The translations under genes were made by a program, and so were the position numbers. From an uncultured Colwellia sp. (GTDB taxonomy: Bacteria; Pseudomonadota; Gammaproteobacteria; Enterobacterales; Alteromonadaceae): DNA of 64,000 nt. The DNA lies in assembly GCA_913058145.1 (NCBI GenBank), contig CAJXQM010000006.1, positions 54,174 through 118,173 on the forward strand. The letters run 5' to 3'. Each line of letters starts with the position of its first letter. Position 1 is the stretch's first letter. Of this stretch, positions 20,698-29,582 are shown in pieces. The notes beneath the pieces are model-generated. The model saw nothing but the letters and a program-made list of their open reading frames with translations. It searched no databases and had not been told where the DNA came from.

Positions 20698-21870
20698 ATG
20701 ATTAATGTCTTTAAAAAAGAGCTTATGCATGTGGGCGAAATGGCCAGTGGTGTAAAACTGACTGTACCTGTTTATTCCTATAAGCCAGAAGAAAGCACCG
20801 CACCTAATGTTTATATTCAAGCGAATATGCACGGTGCTGAAGTACAGGGTAATGCTGTTATTTTTCAACTGCTTGAATTACTGAAGTATTGTGAAATTGA
20901 AGCGAATATTACCTTAGTGCCATATGCTAACCCTATCGGGTGTAATCATAAAAATGGTGAGTATACATTAGGTCGATTTGATCCCATTACAGGTGAAAAT
21001 TGGAATCGCATGTATCATTTTGATGAGGCGATTATCTCGCCCTTTGTTGAAGGACACATTGATGCGAGTGAAGCGGAAATACAAACTGATTTTGAACAAC
21101 TGTTGTTAGATCAAATTGAAAATAAATTAGATCATAATAGTTGGGGTTTAACTACGGGTCAGCGTATCGCTTACCAATTACAACGTATGGCGCACCAAGC
21201 TGATTTAGTATTAGATCTCCATACTGGGCCTATCTCTAGTAAGCATTTATATTGCCCTGAATACACAAAAGCTAGCGCTAACTATTTTGATATACCTCAC
21301 ACTATTTTTATTCCTAATGACTTTGATGGTGCAATGGATGAAGCGACTTTTTGTCCGTGGTGGAGCTTGCAACAAGCCTTTGAAACCAAGGGGCGAAATT
21401 TTATTATGGGTAAGGGCGCTTTTGCTAAAGAAAGCTTTACCGTTGAGCTGGGTTCGCAAGAGCAAATCGACTTAGTGGAAGCGCATGAAGATGCTCTGAG
21501 TATTTTGAGTTATTTACAGTATAAAGGTGTTATTGCGGGGAATAATGATTCAGCGACTTTGCCGCAAAATTTCTTACCTCAGCAAATGACGCGTTATGCA
21601 TGTTATCTAAAAGACTATAAAGCGCTCTACTCACCGATGGGTGGCATGGTCGATTATTTAGCTGAATTTGGTAAACCACTTGCAGTAGGTGAACCTTTAG
21701 CACGCATTTTACGTATGGATAATTACTGTAGTGAAAGCAGCGGAGATGGAGGTCCATTGCACAATATTTTTCTTGATTGTGAAGTGTTACCTATTTTACA
21801 CTTTGCTTCGGCAAGCGTGAACCAAGGTACGGAACTTTATAAAGTATTTGTAAACTATTTTGAAATTTAA
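20698..21870 (+). CDS. M14-type zinc deacylase of the succinylglutamate desuccinylase/aspartoacylase family
   Basis: This is a predicted zinc-dependent amidohydrolase of 390 residues. The metal ligands are visible as HGAE (H45, E48) and H175 in VLDLHTGP, with the candidate catalytic glutamate E250 in FTVELGS. The family removes acyl groups such as succinyl or acetyl from amino-acid amines. In a transcript with dapA, dapD and a LysA-like decarboxylase, the natural inference is that it removes succinyl from an intermediate, replacing DapE. DapE belongs to a different metallopeptidase family (M20), and no DapE is seen in the operon. The exact substrate is unproven. It ends the operon. Confidence 0.83.
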   Translation: MINVFKKELMHVGEMASGVKLTVPVYSYKPEESTAPNVYIQANMHGAEVQGNAVIFQLLELLKYCEIEANITLVPYANPIGCNHKNGEYTLGRFDPITGENWNRMYHFDEAIISPFVEGHIDASEAEIQTDFEQLLLDQIENKLDHNSWGLTTGQRIAYQLQRMAHQADLVLDLHTGPISSKHLYCPEYTKASANYFDIPHTIFIPNDFDGAMDEATFCPWWSLQQAFETKGRNFIMGKGAFAKESFTVELGSQEQIDLVEAHEDALSILSYLQYKGVIAGNNDSATLPQNFLPQQMTRYACYLKDYKALYSPMGGMVDYLAEFGKPLAVGEPLARILRMDNYCSESSGDGGPLHNIFLDCEVLPILHFASASVNQGTELYKVFVNYFEI

Positions 21871-21917
21871 CGTAGCGTTCAAATAGCTTCAAACTAAAAG
21901 AGCTTGTAGTTAAAATG

Positions 21918-21940
21918 GTACTGTTATATTATCACAAATA
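21918..21940. promoter_or_regulatory. Candidate Zur (zinc uptake regulator) box
   Basis: TGTTATATTATCACA (21922-21936) is a near-palindrome that matches the gammaproteobacterial Zur core TGTTATA-N-TATAACA with one change. It stands ~70 bases upstream of the likely start of the small secreted protein and upstream of the ZnuD-like receptor. Both downstream genes fit a zinc regulon. Confidence 0.6.
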
Positions 21941-22008
21941 ATATGACGCTACTTACTCATTGTCGCTACTTAAAAAGAAGCAACAGAACCACTAATAACT
22001 TAACAACC

Positions 22009-22278
22009 ATGAGAGCAATAGCACTCATGGTTTTTGTGTTGTTGTTTTTAACGTCAGTAGTTGCACATGCAGATCATTTAGCGGATCAAAGAACTGCCGT
22101 TGAGCAGCAAAATTGCCAATTATGTAATCAAGGAATTGACACACCGTCTGAAGTATCTCAGATTCAAGCAACAGTTGTTACTCGTTACTATTCCTATACA
22201 CCTCAAATTACTACGACTGAGTTTCCTCCTAGCCAATTTGTACAGCCGCCTTTACGAGCACCACCTTTTAGTCAATAA
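22009..22278 (+). CDS. Small secreted protein with CxxC motif, in a likely Zur-regulated unit
   Basis: The track opens this frame at 21943, but that ATG abuts the Zur-like box. The ATG at 22009 gives an 89-residue protein with a clear signal peptide (IALMVFVLLFLTSVVAHA). The mature part has QNCQLCNQG, a CxxC that could bind metal or form a disulfide, and ends in LRAPPFSQ. This overall layout (signal, CxxC, C-terminal R-x-PP) recalls small DUF2946-type proteins found near metal transporters. The function is unknown. It precedes the TonB receptor by 107 bases, which include a strong hairpin. Confidence 0.65.
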   Translation: MRAIALMVFVLLFLTSVVAHADHLADQRTAVEQQNCQLCNQGIDTPSEVSQIQATVVTRYYSYTPQITTTEFPPSQFVQPPLRAPPFSQ

Positions 22279-22300
22279 ATTTTCCTATTTTACTTGCCCT

Positions 22301-22344
22301 GAACCTATAATTGAATGCTAAACGTTGCATTCAATTATAGGTTC
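22301..22344 (+). terminator. Strong hairpin between the small secreted protein and the TonB receptor
   Basis: GAACCTATAATTGAATGC is followed after 8 bases by its perfect reverse complement, an 18-bp stem. The T-run is weak. It may end or attenuate transcription, lowering receptor expression relative to the small protein, or protect the mRNA end. Confidence 0.6.
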
Positions 22345-22385
22345 ATTGAACAAAATTTTTACTTATTTATTGGACTACATCATTC

Positions 22386-24806
22386 ATGTTTTCAAACAAC
22401 ATCATCATGCCTTATAACAAGGTATTTACGGCCTGTGCACTATGTTTATCTGTTTCTGCATTAAGTTATACCTCACCTGTTTTATCACAAATAATTTCAG
22501 GAAAGATTGTTAATCATCAAGACAAACCTATTAGTGGTGCACAGGTTAAAATTAATGGTCGTGATAAAGTCATTACTACTAATGCTCAGGGCTTATTTAC
22601 GTTATCAAACCTATCTGCAGGTAAAATTGAATTACATACTAGCGCAAAGAATTACGCGCATGATAATCAATATATCATTATAAATCAGGATGATATTTTA
22701 GGACTGAATATTCAATTATCACCATCAGTGATGGAAGTATTAGATGTATATGCAACGCCATTACATACATCCACCATTGAATCAGCCTTACCGGTTAATG
22801 TGATTGCAGGAGATGATTTAAAACTAAAACAAGCATCGACACTTGGGGAAACGCTAAAAAATGAAGTGGGTGTTCACTCTAGTTTTTATGGCTCAGTGGC
22901 GAGTAGCCCTATTATTCGTGGCCTAGATGGACCAAGAGTATTAATTACTCAGAATGGCTTAGATGCCGGAGATGCATCACGTGTTGGTCCTGACCATTCG
23001 GTAGCAACGGAAACAAGCACTGCAACACAAATTGAAGTACTACGTGGCCCCGCTACGCTCTTTTATGGTAGTGGTGCTATCGGTGGTGTAGTTAATATTG
23101 TTGATAATAGAGTACCAACATCAAGTGATACAATTGCGGATTGGTTGTTACAATATAACGATATATCTAATGAAAAACAGGGTTCTTTTTCTGTACAAAC
23201 GGGTAATGATAACATTGCTGTTCATTTAGATGCTTTTTGGCGTGATGCTGGCGATTATGTATTGCCGAAAGACTTTGATTCTCATGTTGATGAAGAAGAG
23301 CACGAAGATGAAGAAGAGGAAACTCAACCTACTCATTTAGTAAGCTCAAACTCTCAATCGAGTGGTTTTACCTTAGGCTCTAGCTATTTATTTGACCAAG
23401 GTTTTATTGGATTCTCTTACGGTACAATGAGCCGAGATTATGGTATTCCTGGCCATGCTGCTCATGCTGAAGAGTCGGTAGGCATTGAGGAGGGAACTAA
23501 AGCTGAAATGGAGCAAGATAGATTTCAGTTATTAAGTGAGGTGAATTTTGATCAGAGCTTTATCAAGCAGTTAGCGTCTAAGTTTGCTTATACTGATTAT
23601 CAGCACCAAGAAATTGAAGATGGCGCTATTGGCACAATCTTCAAGAATAAAAGTATGGAGATGAAAGCAGATTTATATCATCAAGAATATAAAGGGTGGC
23701 AAGGTGCATGGACACTTCATTATAAACACTCTGATTTTGAGGCGGTAGGAGAAGAAGCGTTTGCTCCCCCTTCAAAGACCGACAGCTTTGCCATCGCTTG
23801 GTTAGAAGAAAAGCACTTTGGTGATCTATTATTACAGCTTGGCGCTAGAGCTGAGCAAGTAACTATTGAAACCAACGATACAATTATTGGTTTCTCAGAT
23901 CACGACACTGAACAGGTATCATTTTCTGAAAAGAGCTTTAATCCCCTAAGTACTTCGTTAGGTTTAGTTTGGGATTATCAAACAGGATATAATCTAGGTT
24001 TGTCTTTAGCTGTATCGCAAAGAGCACCGTCAGCAGCTGAGCTGTTTTCTTTTGGTTCGCATATTGGTACGGGTACTTTTGAAGTAGGTGCAATGTATGA
24101 CATTGAGCAAGAGGGTGATGAAAACCATGTAGAATTATCATCACAAAATCCTGATATTGAAACCTCATACAGCGTAGATTTTACTTGGCGAAAGTTTGAG
24201 GGAGATTTCGGCTTTGTTGTGAGTGCTTTTTATAATCATATTAACGATTATTATTATCAACAAGATACTGGTCTGCTATTTGAGAGTGATCACGATGAAC
24301 ATGCGGCAGATGAACATGCGGCAGATGAACACCAAGACGAGGAAGGCTCACCTATCTTAGTTTACCAGCAAGATGATGTTGATATGTACGGCCTTGAAGC
24401 TGAATTTGTTTATCAAATATCTAGTCCGCTTAAAGTTAAAGTTTTTGGTGATTATATTAATGCTCAGTTGTCCGACGGGGGGGATTTACCAAGAATTCCG
24501 CCCATGCGATTGGGTGTGTCAATGAATTATCAAGGCAATAGCTTTGATAGCGAATTAAGTGGTAATCATTACTTTGAGCAAGATGATGTTGCGCTATTAG
24601 AAACAACAACACGTGCTTATACTTTAGTTGATTTTAACTATAACTATTATCTTGATAATATGGGTTTTAGAGACAGTGATATGATTGTGTATGTTAAAGG
24701 GCAGAACTTAACGGATGAAGTGGCTTTCGTACACTCGTCATTCCTTAAAGATATTGCTCCACTACCAGGGCGAAATTTTAGCATAGGCATACGTGGTAGT
24801 TTTTAA
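22386..24806 (+). CDS. ZnuD-like TonB-dependent outer-membrane receptor (probable zinc uptake)
   Basis: This TonB-dependent receptor has 806 residues. After a signal peptide there is a carboxypeptidase-like regulatory domain (GKIVNHQDKPISGAQVKING, residues ~38-120). A plug follows (SPIIRGLDGPRVLI, then QIEVLRGPATLFYGSGAIGGVVNIVD), then a 22-strand-type barrel ending in NFSIGIRGSF. Two extracellular-loop inserts are rich in His, Asp and Glu (HVDEEEHEDEEEE; repeated DEHAADEHAADEH), and another has HAAHAEE. Such loops are typical of zinc receptors of the ZnuD group. With the Zur-like box upstream, zinc piracy or uptake is the best call. Another divalent metal is possible. Confidence 0.82.
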   Translation: MFSNNIIMPYNKVFTACALCLSVSALSYTSPVLSQIISGKIVNHQDKPISGAQVKINGRDKVITTNAQGLFTLSNLSAGKIELHTSAKNYAHDNQYIIINQDDILGLNIQLSPSVMEVLDVYATPLHTSTIESALPVNVIAGDDLKLKQASTLGETLKNEVGVHSSFYGSVASSPIIRGLDGPRVLITQNGLDAGDASRVGPDHSVATETSTATQIEVLRGPATLFYGSGAIGGVVNIVDNRVPTSSDTIADWLLQYNDISNEKQGSFSVQTGNDNIAVHLDAFWRDAGDYVLPKDFDSHVDEEEHEDEEEETQPTHLVSSNSQSSGFTLGSSYLFDQGFIGFSYGTMSRDYGIPGHAAHAEESVGIEEGTKAEMEQDRFQLLSEVNFDQSFIKQLASKFAYTDYQHQEIEDGAIGTIFKNKSMEMKADLYHQEYKGWQGAWTLHYKHSDFEAVGEEAFAPPSKTDSFAIAWLEEKHFGDLLLQLGARAEQVTIETNDTIIGFSDHDTEQVSFSEKSFNPLSTSLGLVWDYQTGYNLGLSLAVSQRAPSAAELFSFGSHIGTGTFEVGAMYDIEQEGDENHVELSSQNPDIETSYSVDFTWRKFEGDFGFVVSAFYNHINDYYYQQDTGLLFESDHDEHAADEHAADEHQDEEGSPILVYQQDDVDMYGLEAEFVYQISSPLKVKVFGDYINAQLSDGGDLPRIPPMRLGVSMNYQGNSFDSELSGNHYFEQDDVALLETTTRAYTLVDFNYNYYLDNMGFRDSDMIVYVKGQNLTDEVAFVHSSFLKDIAPLPGRNFSIGIRGSF

Positions 24807-24911
24807 TTTATGCAGCTTAAAAAGGTTAGTAATATTGATCGCGTGGTGTAGGCTATTACTACAATTTTTAGCAAGAAAAAGAATTTAATATGTAACAAGC
24901 TTTAACCTAAG

Positions 24912-24954
24912 TAACTAATCATCAATAATGCTTAATGTTATTGATGATTAGTTA
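24912..24954 (+). terminator. Long perfect hairpin downstream of the TonB receptor
   Basis: TAACTAATCATCAATAA pairs with TTATTGATGATTAGTTA, a 17-bp perfect stem with a 9-base loop. It lies 106 bases after the receptor stop. It has no strong T-run, so it is a terminator or a small palindromic element. Confidence 0.5.
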
Positions 24955-25018
24955 AGCCTTTGTAACGCAGATAGAAAGATCTATTTAGCAAAGTATTCAA
25001 AAATCACACATTAAATGA

Positions 25019-25219
25019 ACCAAAGAACAAGTTTTTAAAAACTTTTCAGGGCCTCTTTCTCAACATGCGGAGCACCCTCTTTCAGGTATTAATACCTTTG
25101 TAAAAAAAGGTCTTGAAGAAGGGCTCAGCAATCGTTTATCTCAAGATGGAATTAACGTGCATTTGGTTGAGAGTGATGACCCAGAATTAGTCATTGCGTC
25201 ACTCATGTCCACAACATAA
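25019..25219 (+). pseudogene. Start-less coding remnant of unknown origin
   Basis: In the 558-base gap before the MFS gene, a frame without a start codon reads 66 residues of protein-like sequence, including GINTFVKKGLEEGLSNRLSQ and SDDPELVIASLMSTT, to a TAA. An in-frame TGA precedes it directly. Composition and charge pattern look like a real C-terminus, so it is probably the end of a deleted gene. I do not recognise the family. No complete gene is seen in the rest of the gap. Confidence 0.4.
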
Positions 25220-25364
25220 ATTACTTTTGAAATTTAATAGGTCCGGAACAATAGCCATATCACTAGAAAACAGCTAATTTATTTAAAATTTAGCATGCGT
25301 ATGTAGCTCAATCAGGAAAAATTTACTATTAATAAACGCCTGAGTAAAGTACATAGCAAGAAGT

Positions 25365-26564
25365 TTAAAAAGAGTGTTTTAACGAAAGTGACTTGTCTGA
25401 CTTTAGGATCATTACTGCTCTCATTAGTAAAGCTATTCCTACTAGCATTACAATCACAGTGATTATTAGCCCATCGGTAAAACTTTCGCTTTTTTCGGCA
25501 ATTATCCCCACGAGTGCAGGTGCAATAACCTGTGCGAGTCCGTAACTAAAAGTGAGGTGACTCATCGATCTAGACGGATTTTCAGGATACAGACGTCCTA
25601 CCATTGACAGTGTCATACTAACAATGCCAATAAAACTGCAACCATATAATAGTGCACTGATGAAAATTACCGTTGCAGATGGGTCGAACAACAGCAGAGC
25701 AGTACTCACCATATTTAGAATGTAGGCTTGAAACATTGATGACCAGATGCCAACCTTTCTGACATAAAGATCCCACAACCAACATCCGGGTGCAGCAGCA
25801 ATCCCCACTAACAGCCAAACACCCCAGCCAAGACCTTTCATGCCAGGAAGCAATTCAACTATCGCAATCAGAAAGGTTGCAGTCACCACATACCCAAAGC
25901 CGGCGCAAAAATAAGCGGACTGCAAGGTTAGAAAAAACTGTTTTGAGGGAAGTGGTTGAGTTTCCTTGTGCTCAGTGTGTTGCGTGCCAATCGTCGATTT
26001 AGAAAAATCGGGAAACCAAAACAACACCGGGATAAGGAGTATCAGCGCCAACAAACCATAGATTAACCATTGCTGATCCCATGTATATTCAATTTTTATC
26101 AGTTGAGCAGTAATCGCCGTTAGAACAATACCGATCCCTAGGCTTGAAAAAAAAATGCCAAGTTCAGCTTTTTCTTGGTTGTGCCTTAGCCAGTGCATTA
26201 GCAATCCAGCCCCTAGCAAAACACCTGTGGCACTACTTAAACCTGACACATAGCGTAGTAGATACCATAACCACTCATTCGTTGTTGCAGCCATGCACAG
26301 AGTAGTCACGACAGCTGCGATTAAACCATAGCGGTACAATTTAATTTTTAATTGAAGGTTGTGAATGAAAGATATAAGCAATGCCCCACAGAGATACCCT
26401 GCATAATTTGCTGCAGCCAAGAAACCCGCAACAGTCTCCGTAAGGCCAATATCTTCGGCCATTTCAGGCAACATGGGTGTATAGGCAAATCGAGCGATAC
26501 CTACAGTGATAATACCTCCTGTCAAACAGGCAAGCTGGATCTTGGATTGTTCTGATAATTTCAA
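25365..26564 (-). CDS. MFS transporter, YbfB/YjiJ type
   Basis: This is a 12-segment major facilitator protein. The N-terminal ACLTGGIITVGIARFAYTPMLPEM and ANYAGYLCGALL are typical of the YbfB/YjiJ group. Its substrates are largely unknown. The track begins at 26678, but that start would overlap the divergent araC-type gene and add a non-membrane leader. The TTG at 26564 gives about 400 residues, starting just before the first membrane segment and leaving a 107-base shared promoter region. The divergent AraC regulator probably controls it. Confidence 0.82.
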   Translation of the reverse strand: MKLSEQSKIQLACLTGGIITVGIARFAYTPMLPEMAEDIGLTETVAGFLAAANYAGYLCGALLISFIHNLQLKIKLYRYGLIAAVVTTLCMAATTNEWLWYLLRYVSGLSSATGVLLGAGLLMHWLRHNQEKAELGIFFSSLGIGIVLTAITAQLIKIEYTWDQQWLIYGLLALILLIPVLFWFPDFSKSTIGTQHTEHKETQPLPSKQFFLTLQSAYFCAGFGYVVTATFLIAIVELLPGMKGLGWGVWLLVGIAAAPGCWLWDLYVRKVGIWSSMFQAYILNMVSTALLLFDPSATVIFISALLYGCSFIGIVSMTLSMVGRLYPENPSRSMSHLTFSYGLAQVIAPALVGIIAEKSESFTDGLIITVIVMLVGIALLMRAVMILKSDKSLSLKHSF

Positions 26565-26671
26565 ACTACAGTGCTCATCAATTATATATACCTTAGAATA
26601 GCGAATAATCGAAAGACAATCTCTATACACTATGACAATATATGCATATAAAGCGTCAAAATGTGAAATAG

Positions 26672-27472
26672 ATGCCACACTATCCCAATGAACTTAAATT
26701 ACTTGATTTAAAAAGCTTGCCTCGAGAGGTTTTTGCCCGGCAGCAGTATATGCCAGCAAGGCATTACTTCCCTGCGCACAAACATAAGTGGCATCAACTT
26801 TTGTATGCTAGTTCCGGTGTGCTAACTATTGACGTCATTGGTGAAAGGCTTTTTATCCCGCCTGAAAATGCTGTTTGGTTGCCCTGCGGGTGTCGACATA
26901 GTGTTTCAACTGAATATGGTGCTGAATTAAAGAGCCTGTACATTGATTGCAAATATCAGCGGTTGCCTACTAATAAAAGCTTAGTACTAAAAATATCCCC
27001 AATCATAAAAGCACTGATAATAGAGGTGTCCACCTTTGATGTTGAATACCCCATTTCTGGTTATGAAGAAGAGGTTATTTCTTTAATGTTGAGTACGTTG
27101 CCACGTTTAAAGCATGTTACAGATCATCTTCCCTGGCCAACATCAGCAGAGCTTTTGAAAATGTGTAATCAACTTTATGAGCGACCTGGAGGAAAAAAAA
27201 CAACGCTGATGTTGGCAGAGGATTTAGCTATGTCGAAACGTACCCTAGAGCGAAAATTTCATAGAGAAACAGGTATGACTATTCAGGCATGGAGCCTAAG
27301 GCTTCGCTTTCTAAAAGCGATAGAATTACTGACTTCGGGCCATAGTATTACCAATATTTCTTTGGATTTGGGGTACAGCTCTCCCTCTCCTTTTATCTAT
27401 ATGTTCAGAAATATATCTGGTATGAGTCCTGGAGAGTATATAACAAGTATTTCTAATATAAAGGAAAAATAA
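26672..27472 (+). CDS. AraC-family transcriptional regulator
   Basis: The protein has 266 residues. An N-terminal cupin-like sensing domain (PARHYFPAHKHKWHQLLYASSGVLTID, then PPENAVWLPCGCRHSV) occupies residues ~25-110. The C-terminal double helix-turn-helix (~165-260) includes AMSKRTLERKFHRETG and ITNISLDLGYSSPSPFIYMFR followed by MSPGEY. It is divergent from the MFS gene, so it most likely regulates that transporter in response to the transported compound. The effector is unknown. Confidence 0.9.
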   Translation: MPHYPNELKLLDLKSLPREVFARQQYMPARHYFPAHKHKWHQLLYASSGVLTIDVIGERLFIPPENAVWLPCGCRHSVSTEYGAELKSLYIDCKYQRLPTNKSLVLKISPIIKALIIEVSTFDVEYPISGYEEEVISLMLSTLPRLKHVTDHLPWPTSAELLKMCNQLYERPGGKKTTLMLAEDLAMSKRTLERKFHRETGMTIQAWSLRLRFLKAIELLTSGHSITNISLDLGYSSPSPFIYMFRNISGMSPGEYITSISNIKEK

Positions 27473-27538
27473 AACTAAATATTCAGCCGTCGGAACAGGT
27501 TGCCTGATAAGTTTTTATTATTCAAACTCAACAATGGT

Positions 27539-27757
27539 CTAAGCGATATCACCAACAGAGAAAATACGATCGCCCATTTTATTTAAAATTTTAATCTCAC
27601 CTTGGCATACAGCAATAATTGATTTACCTTCTTTAAATACTTCCGGTATGACTACCATTCCTTGTTCATTAATGGTGAGTGACATCAATTCATGTAGTAG
27701 TTCAAGTGATTCATCATGATAATAAATGATAGTGACTTGGGTTAAACCTTGTTGCAT
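27539..27757 (-). CDS. TIGR02922-like small protein
   Basis: This 72-residue acidic protein begins QQGLTQVTIIYYHDESLELLHEL and includes MVVIPEVFKEGKSIIAVCQGEIKILN, then GDRIFSVG. This pattern resembles TIGR02922, a small family of unknown function from Colwellia, Shewanella and relatives. It has no signal or membrane segment. It is monocistronic, with a TGAT-N4-ATCA site upstream. Family assignment is from memory of the pattern and should be taken as likely. Confidence 0.65.
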   Translation of the reverse strand: MQQGLTQVTIIYYHDESLELLHELMSLTINEQGMVVIPEVFKEGKSIIAVCQGEIKILNKMGDRIFSVGDIA

Positions 27758-27860
27758 ATCAGACTCTTTTTATTTTTCTATATTGATTTTGTATTGAAAA
27801 TTGAAGGACTAAGTTCTTTTCAATACATGTAAATATTACTCTTCTAACTATTAATAAAGC

Positions 27861-27872
27861 TGATATAGATCA
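27861..27872. promoter_or_regulatory. FNR/CRP-like half-palindrome upstream of the TIGR02922-like gene
   Basis: TGATATAGATCA fits the FNR core TGAT-N4-ATCA, ~105 bases upstream of the small gene. The outer bases are C/G rather than T/A. Position and match make it suggestive only. Nothing else was recognised in the surrounding 291-base gap. Confidence 0.3.
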
Positions 27873-28048
27873 GAAATAGGTGACTAGATACTATTCGCCA
27901 AACAATGAAAATTTAGTATGAGTCATTTTATTCATCTTAATGGTGCAACAGCCCCATTAGTAACCACCATGTAATCAACTAAGCAAACCAATTTAAGTAA
28001 TGAGATATAATTAAAAAATAGCTTATGTTTATTAATGTCCTATACGTT

Positions 28049-29464
28049 TTATTTATTATTGAACCAGACACCTGGTTCAGTTTTTCCTTGTATTTCTACA
28101 TCATCAAGTAAGAAAGTGGGATTACCATTTATTTTTAATTTTTTTCGAAAATCTTTAGTTAAATTGACTACGGTAGGGGTGAGTAAAAAAATGGCGTAAA
28201 TATTAACTAATGTCATTAACCCTAATGCCATATCTGCTAATCCCCAAACTTCTTTCAACGATGCATGTGCTCCCCAAAATACCATAGTTAAATAAATACT
28301 GGTATAGAGTAGCCTTCCCATTTTATTGTCAAGTTTGAATAAGTGTAGATTACTTTCTGCATAGGCGTAATTAGCAACCACGGAGGTAAAAGCAAATAAG
28401 GTGATTGCTGCGGCAACAAAATAGTTCCCACCAGTTCCAAAGTGACTCGCCATAGCATTTTGCGTCATTATAATGCCTTCCATGTCGCCACTGATGTTAA
28501 TATCCGACAACAAAATAACCACTGCTGTACAGCTACAAAGCACCATTGTGTCTAAGAAAACACCTAGCATTTGCACATACCCCTGAGCAACTGGGTGATT
28601 AGGTACTGGTGATGCTCCTGCCGCGGCATGAGGTACACTTCCTGCCCCTGCTTCATTTGAATATAAACCTCGCTGAATACCATTTTTAATTGCTGCACCT
28701 AAAGCGCCTGCACCCGCTTCATTTAAGCCAAAGGCTGAAGAGAATATATCCATAAACATTGACGGTAATAATTGAATATTCATTAAGGTAATAATAACTG
28801 CAGTACCAACAAATGCTAACCCCATAAAAGGTACAATGAGTTCGGCAAACCTAGCGATACTGCGCATGCCGCCTACTACGATGCTGCCTGCAAGTACTGC
28901 AATCACGACACCTGAATATTCGCGAGGAATAGTAAAAGTATTATTTAATGCCTCAGCGATGGTATTGGCTTGCATAGCACTAAAAGTCAAGCCGTAACCT
29001 AGAAAAAGACAAAGTGAAAAAAGGATAGCAAGCCAAGGTTTATTAAGTCCAGCTCTAATATAATAGGCAGGACCTCCCCTAAATTCCTTATGTTCGTCTC
29101 GTACCTTATATAACTGCCCAAGTACACTTTCTGCAAAGCCTGTAGCCATACCTAATAATGCAATTACCCACATCCAAAATACCGCACCACTGCCGCCAAG
29201 TGAAATAGCCATGGCAACACCTGCTAAATTGCCAGTTCCAACCCGCGCAGATAATCCTGTACATAAGGCTTGAAAAGAACTAATTCCAGACTTGTCAGAT
29301 TGGGTACTGCCCTTCATAACAGTGAACATGTATCTGAATTGAAGTATCTGTATCCAACGAAGCTTAAATGAAAACCAAAAACCGGCAAAAAGTAACAAGT
29401 AAATCAATATTTGGCCTTGGCCCCAAAGTATATTGTTGATGAAGCTTACAATGTCATTAACCAT
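28049..29464 (-). CDS. AGCS-family Na+/alanine (glycine) symporter
   Basis: This is a polytopic transporter of 471 residues in the alanine/glycine:cation symporter family. Signature segments are present: GLSARVGTGNLAGVAMAISLGG near residue 70, EFRGGPAYYI, and GLYSNEAGAGSVPHAAA near 265. It imports small neutral amino acids with sodium, in keeping with a marine host. It is preceded by a decayed hydrolase gene on the same strand, which may once have been co-transcribed. Confidence 0.93.
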   Translation of the reverse strand: MVNDIVSFINNILWGQGQILIYLLLFAGFWFSFKLRWIQILQFRYMFTVMKGSTQSDKSGISSFQALCTGLSARVGTGNLAGVAMAISLGGSGAVFWMWVIALLGMATGFAESVLGQLYKVRDEHKEFRGGPAYYIRAGLNKPWLAILFSLCLFLGYGLTFSAMQANTIAEALNNTFTIPREYSGVVIAVLAGSIVVGGMRSIARFAELIVPFMGLAFVGTAVIITLMNIQLLPSMFMDIFSSAFGLNEAGAGALGAAIKNGIQRGLYSNEAGAGSVPHAAAGASPVPNHPVAQGYVQMLGVFLDTMVLCSCTAVVILLSDINISGDMEGIIMTQNAMASHFGTGGNYFVAAAITLFAFTSVVANYAYAESNLHLFKLDNKMGRLLYTSIYLTMVFWGAHASLKEVWGLADMALGLMTLVNIYAIFLLTPTVVNLTKDFRKKLKINGNPTFLLDDVEIQGKTEPGVWFNNK

Positions 29465-29582
29465 TTATATTCCTATTTTATTCTTTATTTTTCAGTAAAG
29501 TACTGTGCGTTTTGGTAATAGCATAAGCGGTGTTTATTTATCCACATAACCAAAAATAAACAACTATCTTTTGGAGGAGTGA

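Noticed and set aside
22100-22321. 73-residue ORF overlapping the small secreted protein
   Set aside because: It is in another frame of the signal-peptide protein and shows no signal, motif or ribosome binding site.
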